Source: Nocardia asteroides (lineage in GTDB: Bacteria; Actinomycetota; Actinomycetes; Mycobacteriales; Mycobacteriaceae). From it: a stretch of DNA of 64,000 nt. Each line of letters begins with the position of its first letter. The stretch's first letter is position 1. Positions 41,155-50,295 of this stretch are shown here, in pieces. A program made the translations under genes and the position numbers. The notes under the pieces were generated by a model that was not told where the DNA came from, made no database searches, and saw only the letters and a list, made by a program, of their open reading frames with translations. The stretch is from assembly GCF_900637185.1 (NCBI RefSeq), contig NZ_LR134352.1, positions 6,376,001-6,440,000 on the forward strand. The letters run 5' to 3'.

Positions 41155-44100
41155 TCAGTCCAGGCGCAGGAACCCGGCCAGCGCGGCCAGCTCCTCCGGT
41201 GTCTCGGGCAGATATTCGGTCAGCAGTGGCGAGCGGATCACGATCGCCTTCCACATCGCCCGGCACAGCGTCTCGTGGATCACGGTGCGCGACAACAGCG
41301 CCCGCATGCCGAACGGGGCGTCGGCGGGGGTGGAGGTGGTCATCGAGAGCACCACCACGGCGGCCTCCCTGCCCCGGAACCGGTCGGGCGTGCCGACCAG
41401 CACGTCCTCGATCTTGGCCCGCGCCAGCAAGGTCCGGATCCGGGCGACCTGCGCGGCGTACGGCGCGACGACGAACACGTCGTGCGGGTGCAGTCTGCGC
41501 GCGCGACCGCCGGAGGTCCAGGTCTCCCCGAGCAGCGTACGCACCCGGCGTACCACCTCGCGGGCCTCGGCATCGGATTCGGTGGCGCTGCCGCGATGTT
41601 CGACGAGCACGGTGCTCACGCCGGGCGCGATCCCGGCCAGGTCGCGCGCCAGGGTGATGGTCTCGCTGGCCCGCAGCCTGCCGTCGTAGCAACTGGCCGA
41701 CACCGGGTCGCAGACGGCGGGATGCATGCGCCAGGTGCGGTCGAGGAAGTAGCCGCGCTCGGCGGGCAGCGTGGCCGCGCCCTCGCACAGCCATTCCAGC
41801 GCCGAGACCTGCACCGGTTCGGGGTGACTCGCCTGGGCGCGGGCGGGCACCGGGTCGCCGATGAGCAGCAGGTTGCGCGCGCTGACCGCCACCGCGACGG
41901 TGTCGGCCAGCGAGCTCGCGCCCGCGTCGGCGATCACCAGCAGGTCGAGCGCGCCGGGCGCGATCAGCGTCTCGTCCACGAAATCGGCGGTGGTGCCGCC
42001 GATCACGCAGCCGTTGACGGCGTTGTCGAGGAACCGCGGGTACTTGTCGGCGTCGATGGCCGACCATTCCGGACCGACCGAGGCCACGTCCTTCTTGGCC
42101 ACCAGCTCGGGCAGCAGCCCGGCCTCGACGACGGCGTCGAAGATCCGCTCGATCACCGCGTGCGACTGCGCGACGACACCGATGCGCCAGCGGTGCCGGG
42201 TGACCAGCCGTTCGATGGCGCGCCCGGTGGTGCCGGTCTTGCCGGTGCCGGGCGGCCCGTGCACGGCCAGGTAGGAGGAGTCCAGCGCGCCCACCGCGCT
42301 CGCCAGCGCCGCGGCGATGTCGCCGTGGGCCTGGGGCAGCGCCATGCCGTCGCGCAGGCGGGGCGCGCGACGCAGCAGCAGATCGTGCACGGCGTTCTCG
42401 GGCACCGCGGGCAGGGTCACCAGCAGGTCCTGCGCGGTGAGTTCCAGTGCCGCTTCGATTTCGGCCTCGCCGTCGGGCGGGCCGGGCGCGATGGCGGCGG
42501 GCAGGTCGTCGTAGGGCGGGCAACCGGCGGGGAGCAGTTCCTCGAGGCGGACGGTGTCGTCGAAGTTCGGGTCCACGGCGCAGCCGAGCACGGTGGCGGT
42601 CGCGGTGGCGCGACGGCCGAGGGCCTGGGTCATGCCCGCGGCGGCGGCACCGTCGTAGATGGTCACCATCTGGGTGCCGGGGGTGAGGGTGGCGCCGGTA
42701 CCGAGGCGGCCGGTGAGGGTCAGGTAGCGGCGCATCGTCGGAAGCTGGGGTGTGCGATGCCATTTGGTGTCGACGGTGCCCCACTCCGCGACGAGCACGC
42801 CGGGCGCGTCGGCCCAGTCGCCCACCGGCAGACCGAGCCGGTCCATGTGCGCCCACCACCGCGGCTGCCGTTCGCGGCGGTGGTAGCCGAGCACGGCGGC
42901 CATCAGGGCGGCGGCCCTGGCGGCGTCACCGGCGGCGTCGGCGGCGAATTCGGTGAGCGCGGCCTCCAGCGAGCCGGGACGCAGCGAGGGCGGCGCGTCG
43001 GCCTCGGCGACGGCGAAGCGAGCGCCCGGCACCTCGATGCCCGCCTCGGCGGCGCGGGCGAGCAACCAGTCGCGCAGGGCGAGCACGGTGACGGCGCGGG
43101 CCTCGGTGGCGGGCAGCAGCCCGGCCAATCCGGCCGTGTCGTAGGACTGTTCGCCGATCAGCAGCGCGGTGCGCACGATCGGCGCGAGGTCGACCAGGGC
43201 GCCGTCGGCGAGCAGCTCGTCGAGCAGGTCGGCGCCGGTGCCGAGGGTGCCCGCCCAGTCCAGCAGGGCGGTGCGCACCGCCGAACCGTGGTGGTAGACG
43301 CGCACATCCGGGTCGGCGGCGCGGTGGTCGCCGATGATGTCGAGCAGTTCGTCGAGCACGTCGGCGGTCATCGGGCCCGTGCTCGCGGGCCGGTAGACCA
43401 CGGTGTGCGCGTCCGCCAGTTCCAGCACCGCGACGCCGCCGCGCCGATCGAGCTCGACGGTGAGGGCGAGGTCGCCGTGGTGCGGGCGGGGCAGCGCGCC
43501 GAGCGCGGCCGCGTCGCGCAGGGCGAAGGCCGGTTCGCCGGTGCGCTCGCGCCGCACCTGGATCTCGGCCTGGCGGCGCAGCGCCGTCACCGTGCGCGGG
43601 GTGAGCCCGGCGACTGGGGTCGTGGTGGTGGCGAGCCGGTCGATGGTGAGCACGCCCGCTTCGCGCAGCCGTGCCCGCTGGGTGGGCCGGATCCCGGCCA
43701 CCAGCAACAGGTCCCGCGCGTTGACGGCCGCCGCCCGGCAAGCCGCGCACCGCCCGCAGGCCAGGTAGCGCGGGTCGCCCCACTGCACCGGCAGCAGTTC
43801 GGTCAGCTTCTCCTCGACGATGCGCTCCACCCGCGCGCGCCGCGCCAGGTACACCGGCGCGAGCTCGTCGGCCCGCATCCGCTGCTCCCCCGCGGGCGTC
43901 GCCAGCCGCGCCACCGGATCGACCCCGATTCCCGCCGCCGTCAACGCTTCCGCACAGGCAGCGAAGGCCAGCCGGGCCCGCAGCGTCTCGCGGGGCACGT
44001 CGGCGTCGACGGCACCGACCGAGGCGGTGGCCCGCTCGAACGGGGTCCGTCCGGCCGCGAGCTCACGTCGCAGCACCCGGAAGTCGTCCCCCGCCAGGCC

Positions 44101-44967
44101 GAATCGACTGTCGGGGACGGACGCGTCGGTCGCCGCGGGCTCCGCGCCCTCCGGTCCGTCCGCCGCTTCGGAGTTGAAGTCGTCGCCTGACACGAACTTA
44201 TCCAATGCGGCATCTGAAGCGGAGCCGGTCACCGTGCCATGTCCAGGACCAGCGGTGGCCGACTCGCCCGGCACGGCAGTAGCCGATCCGCCCGGCACGG
44301 CAGTAGCCGATCCGCCCGGCACGGCAGTAGCCGATCCGCCCGGCACGGCGGTAGCCGATCCGCCCGGCACGGCGGTAACCGATCCGCCCGGCACGGCAGT
44401 AGCCGATCCGCCCGGCACGGCGGTAACCGATCCGCCCGGCACGGCGGTAACCGATCCGCCCGGCACGGCGGTAACCGATCCGCCCGGCACGGCGGTAACC
44501 GATCCGCCCGGCACGGCAGTAGCCGATGCGCCCGGCACGGCGGTGGCCCCGGCCAGGGCGGCGGTGGTGGTGGCGTGCAGGGTGTACTGCCCGGTGTCCG
44601 GGTCGCGGACCAGAAGGTCCATCCCGCAGGCGAATCGGCCGTCGAAGAAGACCGCGCCATGGACGGCGGCCGCGTTCGCGCGGAGCGCGGTCAGGGTCTG
44701 TTCGGCGGCGGTGGCGAGGGCGAGGGTGCGTTCGGCCGGGGTGGCGCCCGGCGTCTCCGGCGACGCGACGCGGATCAGGGTGTCGCCGAAGTGCCGCAGC
44801 AACTCCGGCGCCACCTCCGCCGCGCGGACGACGGGAGTGGCGGCGTCCGGTACGCCGGGCAGGTTGCCGATGGCTGTGTCGAGCGCGCGCAACAGCGCGA
44901 ACTCGCAGTCCGCGGCGCGCACGAGATCGCCGACGGCACCGACCACCCGATCACCGGACACGAACAA
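41155..44967 (-). CDS. TM0106-type RecB-like/superfamily I helicase protein with degenerate motifs
   Basis: About 1270 residues. The N-terminus (GDLVRAADCEFALLRALD, FACGMDLLVRDPDTG) is the RecB-like nuclease of the TM0106 family, but where DxK is expected after the RDPDTG strand it reads YTLHATTTAAL and runs into a 12-copy TAVPGGS repeat. A cysteine cluster (ACGRCAACRA) follows. The helicase half has Walker A GPPGTGKTG, but the expected DEAG motif reads IADAGASS, and GDPVPARAQASHPEP replaces GDPQQLPQ. Later motifs, including VGTPDRFRGREAAVVVLS, are preserved. TTG 44967 is chosen because GGAGGG lies six bases upstream; GTG 44994 is the longest start. It lies downstream of deaD, as the Rv1251c/Rv1253 region of mycobacteria. 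Confidence 0.8.
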   Translation of the reverse strand: MFVSGDRVVGAVGDLVRAADCEFALLRALDTAIGNLPGVPDAATPVVRAAEVAPELLRHFGDTLIRVASPETPGATPAERTLALATAAEQTLTALRANAAAVHGAVFFDGRFACGMDLLVRDPDTGQYTLHATTTAALAGATAVPGASATAVPGGSVTAVPGGSVTAVPGGSVTAVPGGSVTAVPGGSATAVPGGSVTAVPGGSATAVPGGSATAVPGGSATAVPGGSATAVPGESATAGPGHGTVTGSASDAALDKFVSGDDFNSEAADGPEGAEPAATDASVPDSRFGLAGDDFRVLRRELAAGRTPFERATASVGAVDADVPRETLRARLAFAACAEALTAAGIGVDPVARLATPAGEQRMRADELAPVYLARRARVERIVEEKLTELLPVQWGDPRYLACGRCAACRAAAVNARDLLLVAGIRPTQRARLREAGVLTIDRLATTTTPVAGLTPRTVTALRRQAEIQVRRERTGEPAFALRDAAALGALPRPHHGDLALTVELDRRGGVAVLELADAHTVVYRPASTGPMTADVLDELLDIIGDHRAADPDVRVYHHGSAVRTALLDWAGTLGTGADLLDELLADGALVDLAPIVRTALLIGEQSYDTAGLAGLLPATEARAVTVLALRDWLLARAAEAGIEVPGARFAVAEADAPPSLRPGSLEAALTEFAADAAGDAARAAALMAAVLGYHRRERQPRWWAHMDRLGLPVGDWADAPGVLVAEWGTVDTKWHRTPQLPTMRRYLTLTGRLGTGATLTPGTQMVTIYDGAAAAGMTQALGRRATATATVLGCAVDPNFDDTVRLEELLPAGCPPYDDLPAAIAPGPPDGEAEIEAALELTAQDLLVTLPAVPENAVHDLLLRRAPRLRDGMALPQAHGDIAAALASAVGALDSSYLAVHGPPGTGKTGTTGRAIERLVTRHRWRIGVVAQSHAVIERIFDAVVEAGLLPELVAKKDVASVGPEWSAIDADKYPRFLDNAVNGCVIGGTTADFVDETLIAPGALDLLVIADAGASSLADTVAVAVSARNLLLIGDPVPARAQASHPEPVQVSALEWLCEGAATLPAERGYFLDRTWRMHPAVCDPVSASCYDGRLRASETITLARDLAGIAPGVSTVLVEHRGSATESDAEAREVVRRVRTLLGETWTSGGRARRLHPHDVFVVAPYAAQVARIRTLLARAKIEDVLVGTPDRFRGREAAVVVLSMTTSTPADAPFGMRALLSRTVIHETLCRAMWKAIVIRSPLLTEYLPETPEELAALAGFLRLD
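44261..44548 (-). repeat. Twelve tandem 24-bp repeats encoding TAVPGGS(A/V)
   Basis: Twelve in-frame units of exactly 24 bases, first unit at 44261 and last at 44525. Most differ only at one or two positions (GTAGCC versus GTAACC), which means recent expansion or homogenisation. The array lies within the nuclease-domain region of the TM0106-type gene. There are no spacers, so it is not a CRISPR array. Confidence 0.9.
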
Positions 44968-45014
44968 ACGCGGCCCTCCTGTGTTCACGCACACCCGACG
45001 GCAACACCTTAACC

Positions 45015-45038
45015 AGCGCCCCGGGCGACCAGGGCGCT
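45015..45038. terminator. Weak stem-loop in the deaD downstream gap
   Basis: AGCGCCC (45015-45021) pairs with GGGCGCT (45032-45038) around a ten-base loop. It may attenuate read-through from deaD into the TM0106-type gene, but the stem is short. Confidence 0.3.
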
Positions 45039-45090
45039 ACCCGCGGACATGTCGATCCTTCGCGCGCGGTACGACCCCGGCGAGCCGCCG

Positions 45091-46887
45091 CTAGGAGCGG
45101 GGCTTGCGCCGTTCGGTGCGCGGGCGCGGGTCCCGATCGCGACGCGGACCGCGCGAGTTCAGCCGCTGTGCCGGCGGGCCCTGGTCGGGCTGCAGCTGGA
45201 TCAGCACGCCGCTGATCCTGGTGCGGCGCAAGGCTTCCAGCGTCTCGTGCGGCAGGTTGGCAGGCAGCTCCACCAGGCTGTAGTCCGGCCGGATGCTGAT
45301 GTGCCCGAAGTCGCTGCGGCGCAGGCCGCCCTCGTTGGCGATGGCGCCCACGATCGCGCCCGGCACCACGCGGTGCCGCTTGCCGACGCTGATCCGGTAG
45401 GTCGCCAGCTCCTGGCCGGTCTCGCGGGAGAACGACGGGCCGCGGCTCGCGCGATCGTCGTCGTCGTAGCGGCGCGGGGCGCGCTCACGGTCCCGATCAC
45501 GCTCGCGCCGCGGGGCGGGCTCCGGCTCGGGCTCCATGAAGAAGTTGTCGCCGTCGAAGCCGCCGACGGCCAGCGCGGCCGCGATGTCGACCAGCGGCGT
45601 GTTGTGCTCGGCCTCGTAGTCCTCGATGAGCTTGCGGAACAGCGCCACATTGTCCGAGGACAGGTTCTCGGTGATCATGTCGCCGAACTTCGAGACGCGG
45701 GTCGCGTTGACGTCGTCCACGCTGGGCAGCTGCATCTCGATGAGCGGATGCCGGGTGGTGCGCTCGATCGACTTGAGCAGGTGCCGCTCGCGCGGCGCGA
45801 CGAACAGCAGCGCCTGACCCGAGCGGCCCGCGCGACCGGTGCGGCCGATGCGGTGCACGTAGGACTCGGTGTCGTGCGGGATGTCGTAGTTGACGACGTG
45901 CGAGATGCGATCCACGTCGAGACCGCGGGCGGCCACGTCGGTGGCGACCAGGATGTCGAGCGCGCCCGACTTCAGCTGGCCGATGGTGCGCTCACGCTGG
46001 TTCTGCGCGATGTCACCGTTGATCGCCGCGGCGGAGAAACCACGCGAGCGCAGCTTCTCGGCCAGCTCCTCGGTGGCCTGCTTGGTGCGGACGAAGATGA
46101 TCATCGCCTCGAAGTCCTCGACCTCGAGCACGCGGGTGAGGGCGTCGAGCTTGCGCTGATGCGACACCTGCACCCAGCGCTGGGTGATGTTGGTGTTGGT
46201 CTGCGACTTGGACTTGACCGTGATCTCGATCGGGTCGTGCAGGTACTGCTTGGAGATCTTGCGGATCGCGCCCGGCATGGTCGCCGAGAACAGCGCGACC
46301 TGCTTGTCCTCGGGCGTGTCGGCCAGGATGCGCTCGACGTCTTCCTGGAAGCCCATCTTGAGCATCTCGTCGGCCTCGTCGAGCACCAGGTAGCGCAGCT
46401 GGGACAGATCCAGCGTGCCCTTCTCCAGGTGATCGATGACGCGGCCCGGGGTACCGACCACCACGTGCGCGCCGCGGCGCAGGCCCGACAGCTGCACGCC
46501 GTAGCTCTGCCCGCCGTAGATGGGCAGCACGTGCAGGCCGGGGATGTGCGCGGAGTACTTGCCGAAGGCCTCGGCGACCTGGATGGCGAGCTCCCGGGTG
46601 GGCGCGAGCACCAGCGCGCTCGGCTTCTTCTGCGCGGTGTCCAGACCCATCAGGATCGGGATCGCGAAGGCCGCGGTCTTGCCGGTGCCGGTCTGCGCCA
46701 GACCGACGACATCGGCGCCGGTGAGCAGCGGCGGGATGGTCGCCGCCTGGATCGGGGACGGGGACTCGTAGCCCACATCGGCGATGGCCGCCAGGATGCG
46801 GTCATCGATCCCGAGATCGGCGAAGGTCGGGCCTTCGTCGTGCCTGTCGTCGTCGGCAGGAACGCTGTCGACCTCATTAGTACTCAT
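45091..46887 (-). CDS. deaD: DEAD-box ATP-dependent RNA helicase (DeaD/CsdA)
   Basis: A 598-residue DEAD-box helicase. Q motif GYESPSPIQAATIP; Walker A AQTGTGKT (64-71); PTRELA; VLDEADEML near 167; FSATMP; VRTKQATEEL; ARGLDVDRI and HRIGRTGRAG. The C-terminal ~150 residues contain the DbpA/CsdA-type RNA-binding domain (VGKRHRVVPGAIVGAIANEGG) and a basic RGG-like end (RGPRRDRDPRPRTERRKPRS). It unwinds RNA in ribosome assembly and mRNA decay, often at low temperature. Start is ATG 46887 with TAAACT eight bases upstream, suggesting a very short or absent leader. Divergent from the nitrilase-family gene. Confidence 0.93.
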   Translation of the reverse strand: MSTNEVDSVPADDDRHDEGPTFADLGIDDRILAAIADVGYESPSPIQAATIPPLLTGADVVGLAQTGTGKTAAFAIPILMGLDTAQKKPSALVLAPTRELAIQVAEAFGKYSAHIPGLHVLPIYGGQSYGVQLSGLRRGAHVVVGTPGRVIDHLEKGTLDLSQLRYLVLDEADEMLKMGFQEDVERILADTPEDKQVALFSATMPGAIRKISKQYLHDPIEITVKSKSQTNTNITQRWVQVSHQRKLDALTRVLEVEDFEAMIIFVRTKQATEELAEKLRSRGFSAAAINGDIAQNQRERTIGQLKSGALDILVATDVAARGLDVDRISHVVNYDIPHDTESYVHRIGRTGRAGRSGQALLFVAPRERHLLKSIERTTRHPLIEMQLPSVDDVNATRVSKFGDMITENLSSDNVALFRKLIEDYEAEHNTPLVDIAAALAVGGFDGDNFFMEPEPEPAPRRERDRDRERAPRRYDDDDRASRGPSFSRETGQELATYRISVGKRHRVVPGAIVGAIANEGGLRRSDFGHISIRPDYSLVELPANLPHETLEALRRTRISGVLIQLQPDQGPPAQRLNSRGPRRDRDPRPRTERRKPRS

Positions 46888-46895
46888 TGAGCTGC

Positions 46896-46901
46896 AGTTT
46901 A
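46896..46901 (-). promoter_or_regulatory. -10 element TAAACT upstream of deaD
   Basis: On the minus strand, TAAACT ends eight bases before the deaD ATG. No ribosome-binding site is evident. The divergent promoter of the nitrilase-family gene lies only ~36 bases away. Confidence 0.4.
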
Positions 46902-46936
46902 CTGCCTGGCGGTAGCTGGACCGGCCACCGGGTGAA

Positions 46937-46942
46937 TACGGT
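46937..46942 (+). promoter_or_regulatory. -10 element TACGGT of the nitrilase-family gene
   Basis: TACGGT ends seven bases before ATG 46950, predicting a leaderless or one-base-leader transcript. Confidence 0.4.
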
Positions 46943-46949
46943 GAGACCT

Positions 46950-47819
46950 ATGCAACTGCAGAACGGGTCAGCGCATCAGCGACCGGCGGCGGACGGGGTG
47001 ACGATCGCCGTCGTCCAATTCGCTCCCCAGACCGAGCCGACGGCCAATCTGGCCGCCCTGCGCGAGCACGTCCGCGCCGCCGCGGCGGCGGGCGCGAAGG
47101 TGGTGCTCGCGCCCGAATACTCGATGTTTGCGGTGACCCGGCTCGACGAGCGGGTGGTGGCCGTCGCCGAGCCGCTCGACGGCCCGTTCGGCACCGGTCT
47201 GCGCGCCCTCGCCGCCGAATTCGGGGTGTTCCTGATCGCGGGCATGGTCGAGCGGACGAGCCGGGAGGCCACCCGGATCAGCAACACCCTGCTGGCCGCC
47301 GGACCCGACGGCGAGCTGGTCGCGGTGTACCGGAAGGTGCATCTCTACGACGCGTTCGGGCATCTGGAATCGGATGTGGTCGAGCCGGGTCCGCTCGTGG
47401 CGCCCGCCACCTTCGAGGTCGACGGTGTGATCTTCGGCATGCAGACCTGTTTCGATCTGCGATTCCCGGAGGGGTGTCGGCGTGTCGCGGCGGCGGGCGC
47501 GCACGTGCTGCTGCTGCCCGCGCAGTGGATTCCCGGCCCGGCCAAGGTCGAACAGTGGACCACGCTGCTGCGCGCCCGCGCGATCGAGAACACCGTCTAC
47601 GTGGCCGCGGCCGATCAGTGCGCGCCGCGTGGCGCGGGCGCGTCGATGATCGTCAACCCGGCGGGCACGGTGCTGGCCGAGCTCGGTGACGACCCCGGCG
47701 TCCTCACCGCGACGGTCGATCTCGGGCACGTGGCGCGGGTGCGCACCGCCAACCCGAGCCTGTCGCTGCGCCGGTTCGCGATCAGCGAGCGCGTATCGCC
47801 GGAGCCGGTCGCGGAGTAG
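46950..47819 (+). CDS. Carbon-nitrogen hydrolase (nitrilase superfamily amidohydrolase)
   Basis: A 289-residue hydrolase with the catalytic triad of the family: Glu56 in LAPEYSMF, Lys129 in YRKVHLYD and Cys167 in QTCFDLRFPE. IVNPAGTVLAELGDDPGVLTATVDL is the typical C-terminal strand. Substrates are linear amides such as omega-amidated or deaminated glutathione-type compounds; the substrate cannot be specified. Start is ATG 46950, chosen for its promoter spacing; 21 upstream codons are rejected. The phosphoribosyltransferase gene follows after ten bases, though it also has a -10 motif of its own. Confidence 0.88.
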   Translation: MQLQNGSAHQRPAADGVTIAVVQFAPQTEPTANLAALREHVRAAAAAGAKVVLAPEYSMFAVTRLDERVVAVAEPLDGPFGTGLRALAAEFGVFLIAGMVERTSREATRISNTLLAAGPDGELVAVYRKVHLYDAFGHLESDVVEPGPLVAPATFEVDGVIFGMQTCFDLRFPEGCRRVAAAGAHVLLLPAQWIPGPAKVEQWTTLLRARAIENTVYVAAADQCAPRGAGASMIVNPAGTVLAELGDDPGVLTATVDLGHVARVRTANPSLSLRRFAISERVSPEPVAE

Positions 47820-47822
47820 CGT
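47817..47822 (+). promoter_or_regulatory. -10-like TAGCGT before the phosphoribosyltransferase gene
   Basis: TAGCGT overlaps the stop of the nitrilase-family gene and lies seven bases before GTG 47830. It could drive a separate leaderless message. Confidence 0.35.
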
Positions 47823-47829
47823 TCGAGAC

Positions 47830-48450
47830 GTGGTCTATCCGGATCGCGCCGCGGCAGGCCGGGTCCTCGGCAAGGCGCTGGAACACCTGCGGGCGCCACG
47901 TCCGCTGGTGCTCGGGCTACCGCGCGGCGGTGTGCCGGTGGCGGCCGCGGTGTGCGGGGTCATCGCCGCCGAACTCGACATCCTGCTGGTGCGCAAGCTG
48001 GGGCTGCCCTGGCAGCCGGAGCTGGCCATGGGCGCGCTCGGCGAGACCGGCGTGCTGGTCGTCAACCGCGACGTGGTCGAGCGCAGCGGGGTCACCCAGG
48101 AAGCCTTCGACGAGGTCGAGCGCGACGAGCGGATCGAGCTGGCGCGCAGGCAGCACGCCCTGCGGGTGCGTGACCCGGTGCCGCTGGGCGGGCGCGCGGT
48201 GGTGATCGTCGACGACGGCATGGCCACCGGGGCCACCGTGCTGGCCGCGTGCCGGGTGGCGGCGACGCAGCGCCCGGACCGGCTGGTGGTCGCGATGCCG
48301 GTGTCCTCGCCCGAGGCGGCGCGCCGGGTCCGGCGCGAGTGCGACGAGCTGATCTGCCTGTGGACGCCGGCCGATCTCGGCGGCGTCGGCATGGCCTACC
48401 ACGACTTCCACCAGCTCGACGACGAGGAAGTCCGCGCGCTGCTGAGCTAG
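47830..48450 (+). CDS. Phosphoribosyltransferase-domain protein
   Basis: A 206-residue phosphoribosyltransferase-fold protein. LVLGLPRGGVPVAA opens the domain, LDILLVRKLGLPWQPELAMGA is the family-specific segment, and VVIVDDGMATGATV is the PRPP-binding loop (VDDGxATGxT). Proteins with this arrangement form a group apart from the classical nucleobase enzymes; some are fused to dienelactone-hydrolase domains. The substrate is unknown. Start is GTG 47830; an earlier in-frame start would overlap the upstream gene with improbable arginine-rich sequence. Convergent with the PLP-enzyme gene, with stops one base apart. Confidence 0.85.
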   Translation: MVYPDRAAAGRVLGKALEHLRAPRPLVLGLPRGGVPVAAAVCGVIAAELDILLVRKLGLPWQPELAMGALGETGVLVVNRDVVERSGVTQEAFDEVERDERIELARRQHALRVRDPVPLGGRAVVIVDDGMATGATVLAACRVAATQRPDRLVVAMPVSSPEAARRVRRECDELICLWTPADLGGVGMAYHDFHQLDDEEVRALLS

Positions 48451-48451
48451 C

Positions 48452-49630
48452 TCAGCCGAAGCACTGCCCTTCGCCCCGGTAGGTCGGCACGGTGGTGCGC
48501 GAACCGGATTCGTCGACCAGGTGGATGCGGTCGAAGCGCTCACACAGCTCGCCCGCCTTGGCGTGCCGGAACCAGACGCGGTCGCCGATCGCGAGTTCGG
48601 CGCCCCCGGCCAGCGGCGTCTGCACCTCGCCCGCGCCCTCGGAACCGAGCAGCTTCAGCCCGGCGGGCCACACCGGCAGCGGCACCCGGCTGGGCCCGGC
48701 CGGACCGGAGGCGATGTAGCCGCCCGCGAACACGGTGGCGATGGTCGGGGTCGGCTTGCGCAGCACCGGCGTCGCGAAGAACAGCGCCGGGCGCGGGGTG
48801 AACGAGCGGTAGTGGTCGAACAGGGTCGGCACGTACAGCCCGGAACCCGCGGTCACCTCGGTGACGTCGGGATCGCCGATCGAGACCTCGATCGAGCCGG
48901 TGCCGCCGCTGTTGACGATCTCGAGCGGCCCGGTGACCATGCGCACGGCGTCGAGCACCTCGCCGCGCCTGCGGCCGATCTCGCGCGCGGACAGCCGCTT
49001 GACCACCCGCACGGCCGGGTTGCTGTCGGGCAGGCCGGCGATCTGGGCCTCGTAGGTCATCACGCCCACCACGTCGAAGCCGCGCCTGCGTGCCTCGGTG
49101 GCCAGCACCGCGGCCTGGCCCGGGTCGCGCACCGGGGAGCGCCGCACGCCCAGGTGCAGCGGGCCGATCCGCAGCGAGGCGTCGACGTCGAGGCAGACCC
49201 GGGGATGGACCAGGTCGGTGCCGAGGGCGGCGCGGGTGAGTTCGAGCTGGGCGACGTCGTCGATCATCAGGGTGATCGCGCGCAGCAGCTCGGGTGAGCC
49301 CGCCAGTTCGGCCAGCGCGGCCCGGTCGGTGACGGGGTAGCCGAGCAGGATGTCGCCCGCGCCGAGGCGGGCGAGCCAGATGGCCTCGCGCAGCGAGTAG
49401 GCCATGATGCCGGCGAAGCCGTCGCGGGCGGTGAGTCCGTCGCCGAGCACCCGCTCGAGCACGGCGCGGCAGCGCACCGACTTGCTGGCGACCCGGATCG
49501 CGACGCCGTTCGCGCGGCGGACCAGGTCGGCGGCGTTGGCGTCGAGCGCGGCGAGGTCGAGCGCCGCCAGCGGCGGGTCGAGGTCGGCGGTCGCCGCGTG
49601 CAGCGGGTGCAGCGATGTCGTCTGGGTCAC
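48452..49630 (-). CDS. Fold-type III PLP enzyme, alanine racemase-like (amino acid deaminase/aldolase)
   Basis: A 392-residue protein of the D-threonine aldolase/D-amino acid deaminase group. PLP is expected on Lys50 in RVASKSVR. GYPVTDRAALAELA and LDVDASLRIG belong to the barrel, NSGGTGSIEVS is the phosphate-binding loop, and the C-terminal beta domain ends GDRVWFRHAKAGELCERFDRIHLVD, including the metal-binding histidine and cysteine of this family. It probably acts on D-3-hydroxy amino acids or D-serine-like substrates. Start is GTG 49630. It runs in the same direction as the TetR-like gene, 48 bases downstream of it. Confidence 0.85.
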   Translation of the reverse strand: MTQTTSLHPLHAATADLDPPLAALDLAALDANAADLVRRANGVAIRVASKSVRCRAVLERVLGDGLTARDGFAGIMAYSLREAIWLARLGAGDILLGYPVTDRAALAELAGSPELLRAITLMIDDVAQLELTRAALGTDLVHPRVCLDVDASLRIGPLHLGVRRSPVRDPGQAAVLATEARRRGFDVVGVMTYEAQIAGLPDSNPAVRVVKRLSAREIGRRRGEVLDAVRMVTGPLEIVNSGGTGSIEVSIGDPDVTEVTAGSGLYVPTLFDHYRSFTPRPALFFATPVLRKPTPTIATVFAGGYIASGPAGPSRVPLPVWPAGLKLLGSEGAGEVQTPLAGGAELAIGDRVWFRHAKAGELCERFDRIHLVDESGSRTTVPTYRGEGQCFG

Positions 49631-49678
49631 TCGACTACTGAACCACCTATTTGGTCAGGCGTCCAGCATCGCGGCGGA

Positions 49679-50158
49679 TCAGGCTTCGACGGCCTTGAGC
49701 GTCAGGCAGCCGACCAGATCGTCGATGACGACGAGGGTGGTCTCGTCGTTACCGTCGGCGAGCCAGCGCAGGACCGCGCCGTGCAGCACCGAGACCATGT
49801 AGGTGGCGATCGAGTCGAGCGGCTCGAGCCACTGGGTGCCCGAGTGCCGGGCGCACAGACCGAGGAAGCCGATCGCCTCGTCGTCGAGCTCACGGAACAA
49901 AGCGGTAGCCGTGGGATCGCCGACGGTGCCGCCCGAGGGCGACCAGCGCTCCCGCAGCGTCTGCAGCGCGGTCTCGTACGCGGCGACCTGACGCTCCGGC
50001 GCGGCTTTCACCAGCGGCCAGTAGGCGCTCAGCCCGGCGTGCAGGAAGATCCGCAGGGCGCGCACGCCCGCGGCATCGGTACTCGCTGCGGCTTGCTCGA
50101 CGGCCTGACATACAGCGGGCCGCAGCGCGGTTTCGGTAAGTTCACGACTGGCGCTCAA
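49679..50158 (-). CDS. TetR C-terminal-domain protein without DNA-binding domain
   Basis: A 159-residue helical protein. VRALRIFLHAGLSAYWPLVKAAPERQVAAYETALQTLRERW and MVSVLHGAVLRWLADGNDETT read like the ligand-binding/dimerisation half of TetR-family regulators, but there is no N-terminal helix-turn-helix. TTG 50158 is preferred: GAGGAG lies six bases upstream (50170-50165), whereas the alternative TTG 50164 abuts it. No HTH could be found in any minus-strand frame immediately upstream, which is AT-rich and non-coding. It may act as a heterodimer partner, an anti-repressor or be a remnant. It is followed by the PLP-enzyme gene, which it might regulate. Confidence 0.6.
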   Translation of the reverse strand: MSASRELTETALRPAVCQAVEQAAASTDAAGVRALRIFLHAGLSAYWPLVKAAPERQVAAYETALQTLRERWSPSGGTVGDPTATALFRELDDEAIGFLGLCARHSGTQWLEPLDSIATYMVSVLHGAVLRWLADGNDETTLVVIDDLVGCLTLKAVEA

Positions 50159-50295
50159 CGACAACTCCTCGGCAACAAATTTCGCTGCCCGCGGCGATGC
50201 GAGCTAGTGGATGAGGACGACCGTTGCGGATCAACCTATCCAGCGAGCTCGATCTTAGAAGGTTTTCTGGATTCACGAACTGCTTCAGTCGTGTT

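Noticed and set aside
44261..44548. CRISPR array
   Set aside because: The 24-base units are adjacent with no spacers and are in frame with a protein; it is a coding tandem repeat.
43820..45094. Plus-strand frame of 424 codons containing the repeat array
   Set aside because: The repeats are open in several frames; only the minus-strand frame has family features over the whole gene.
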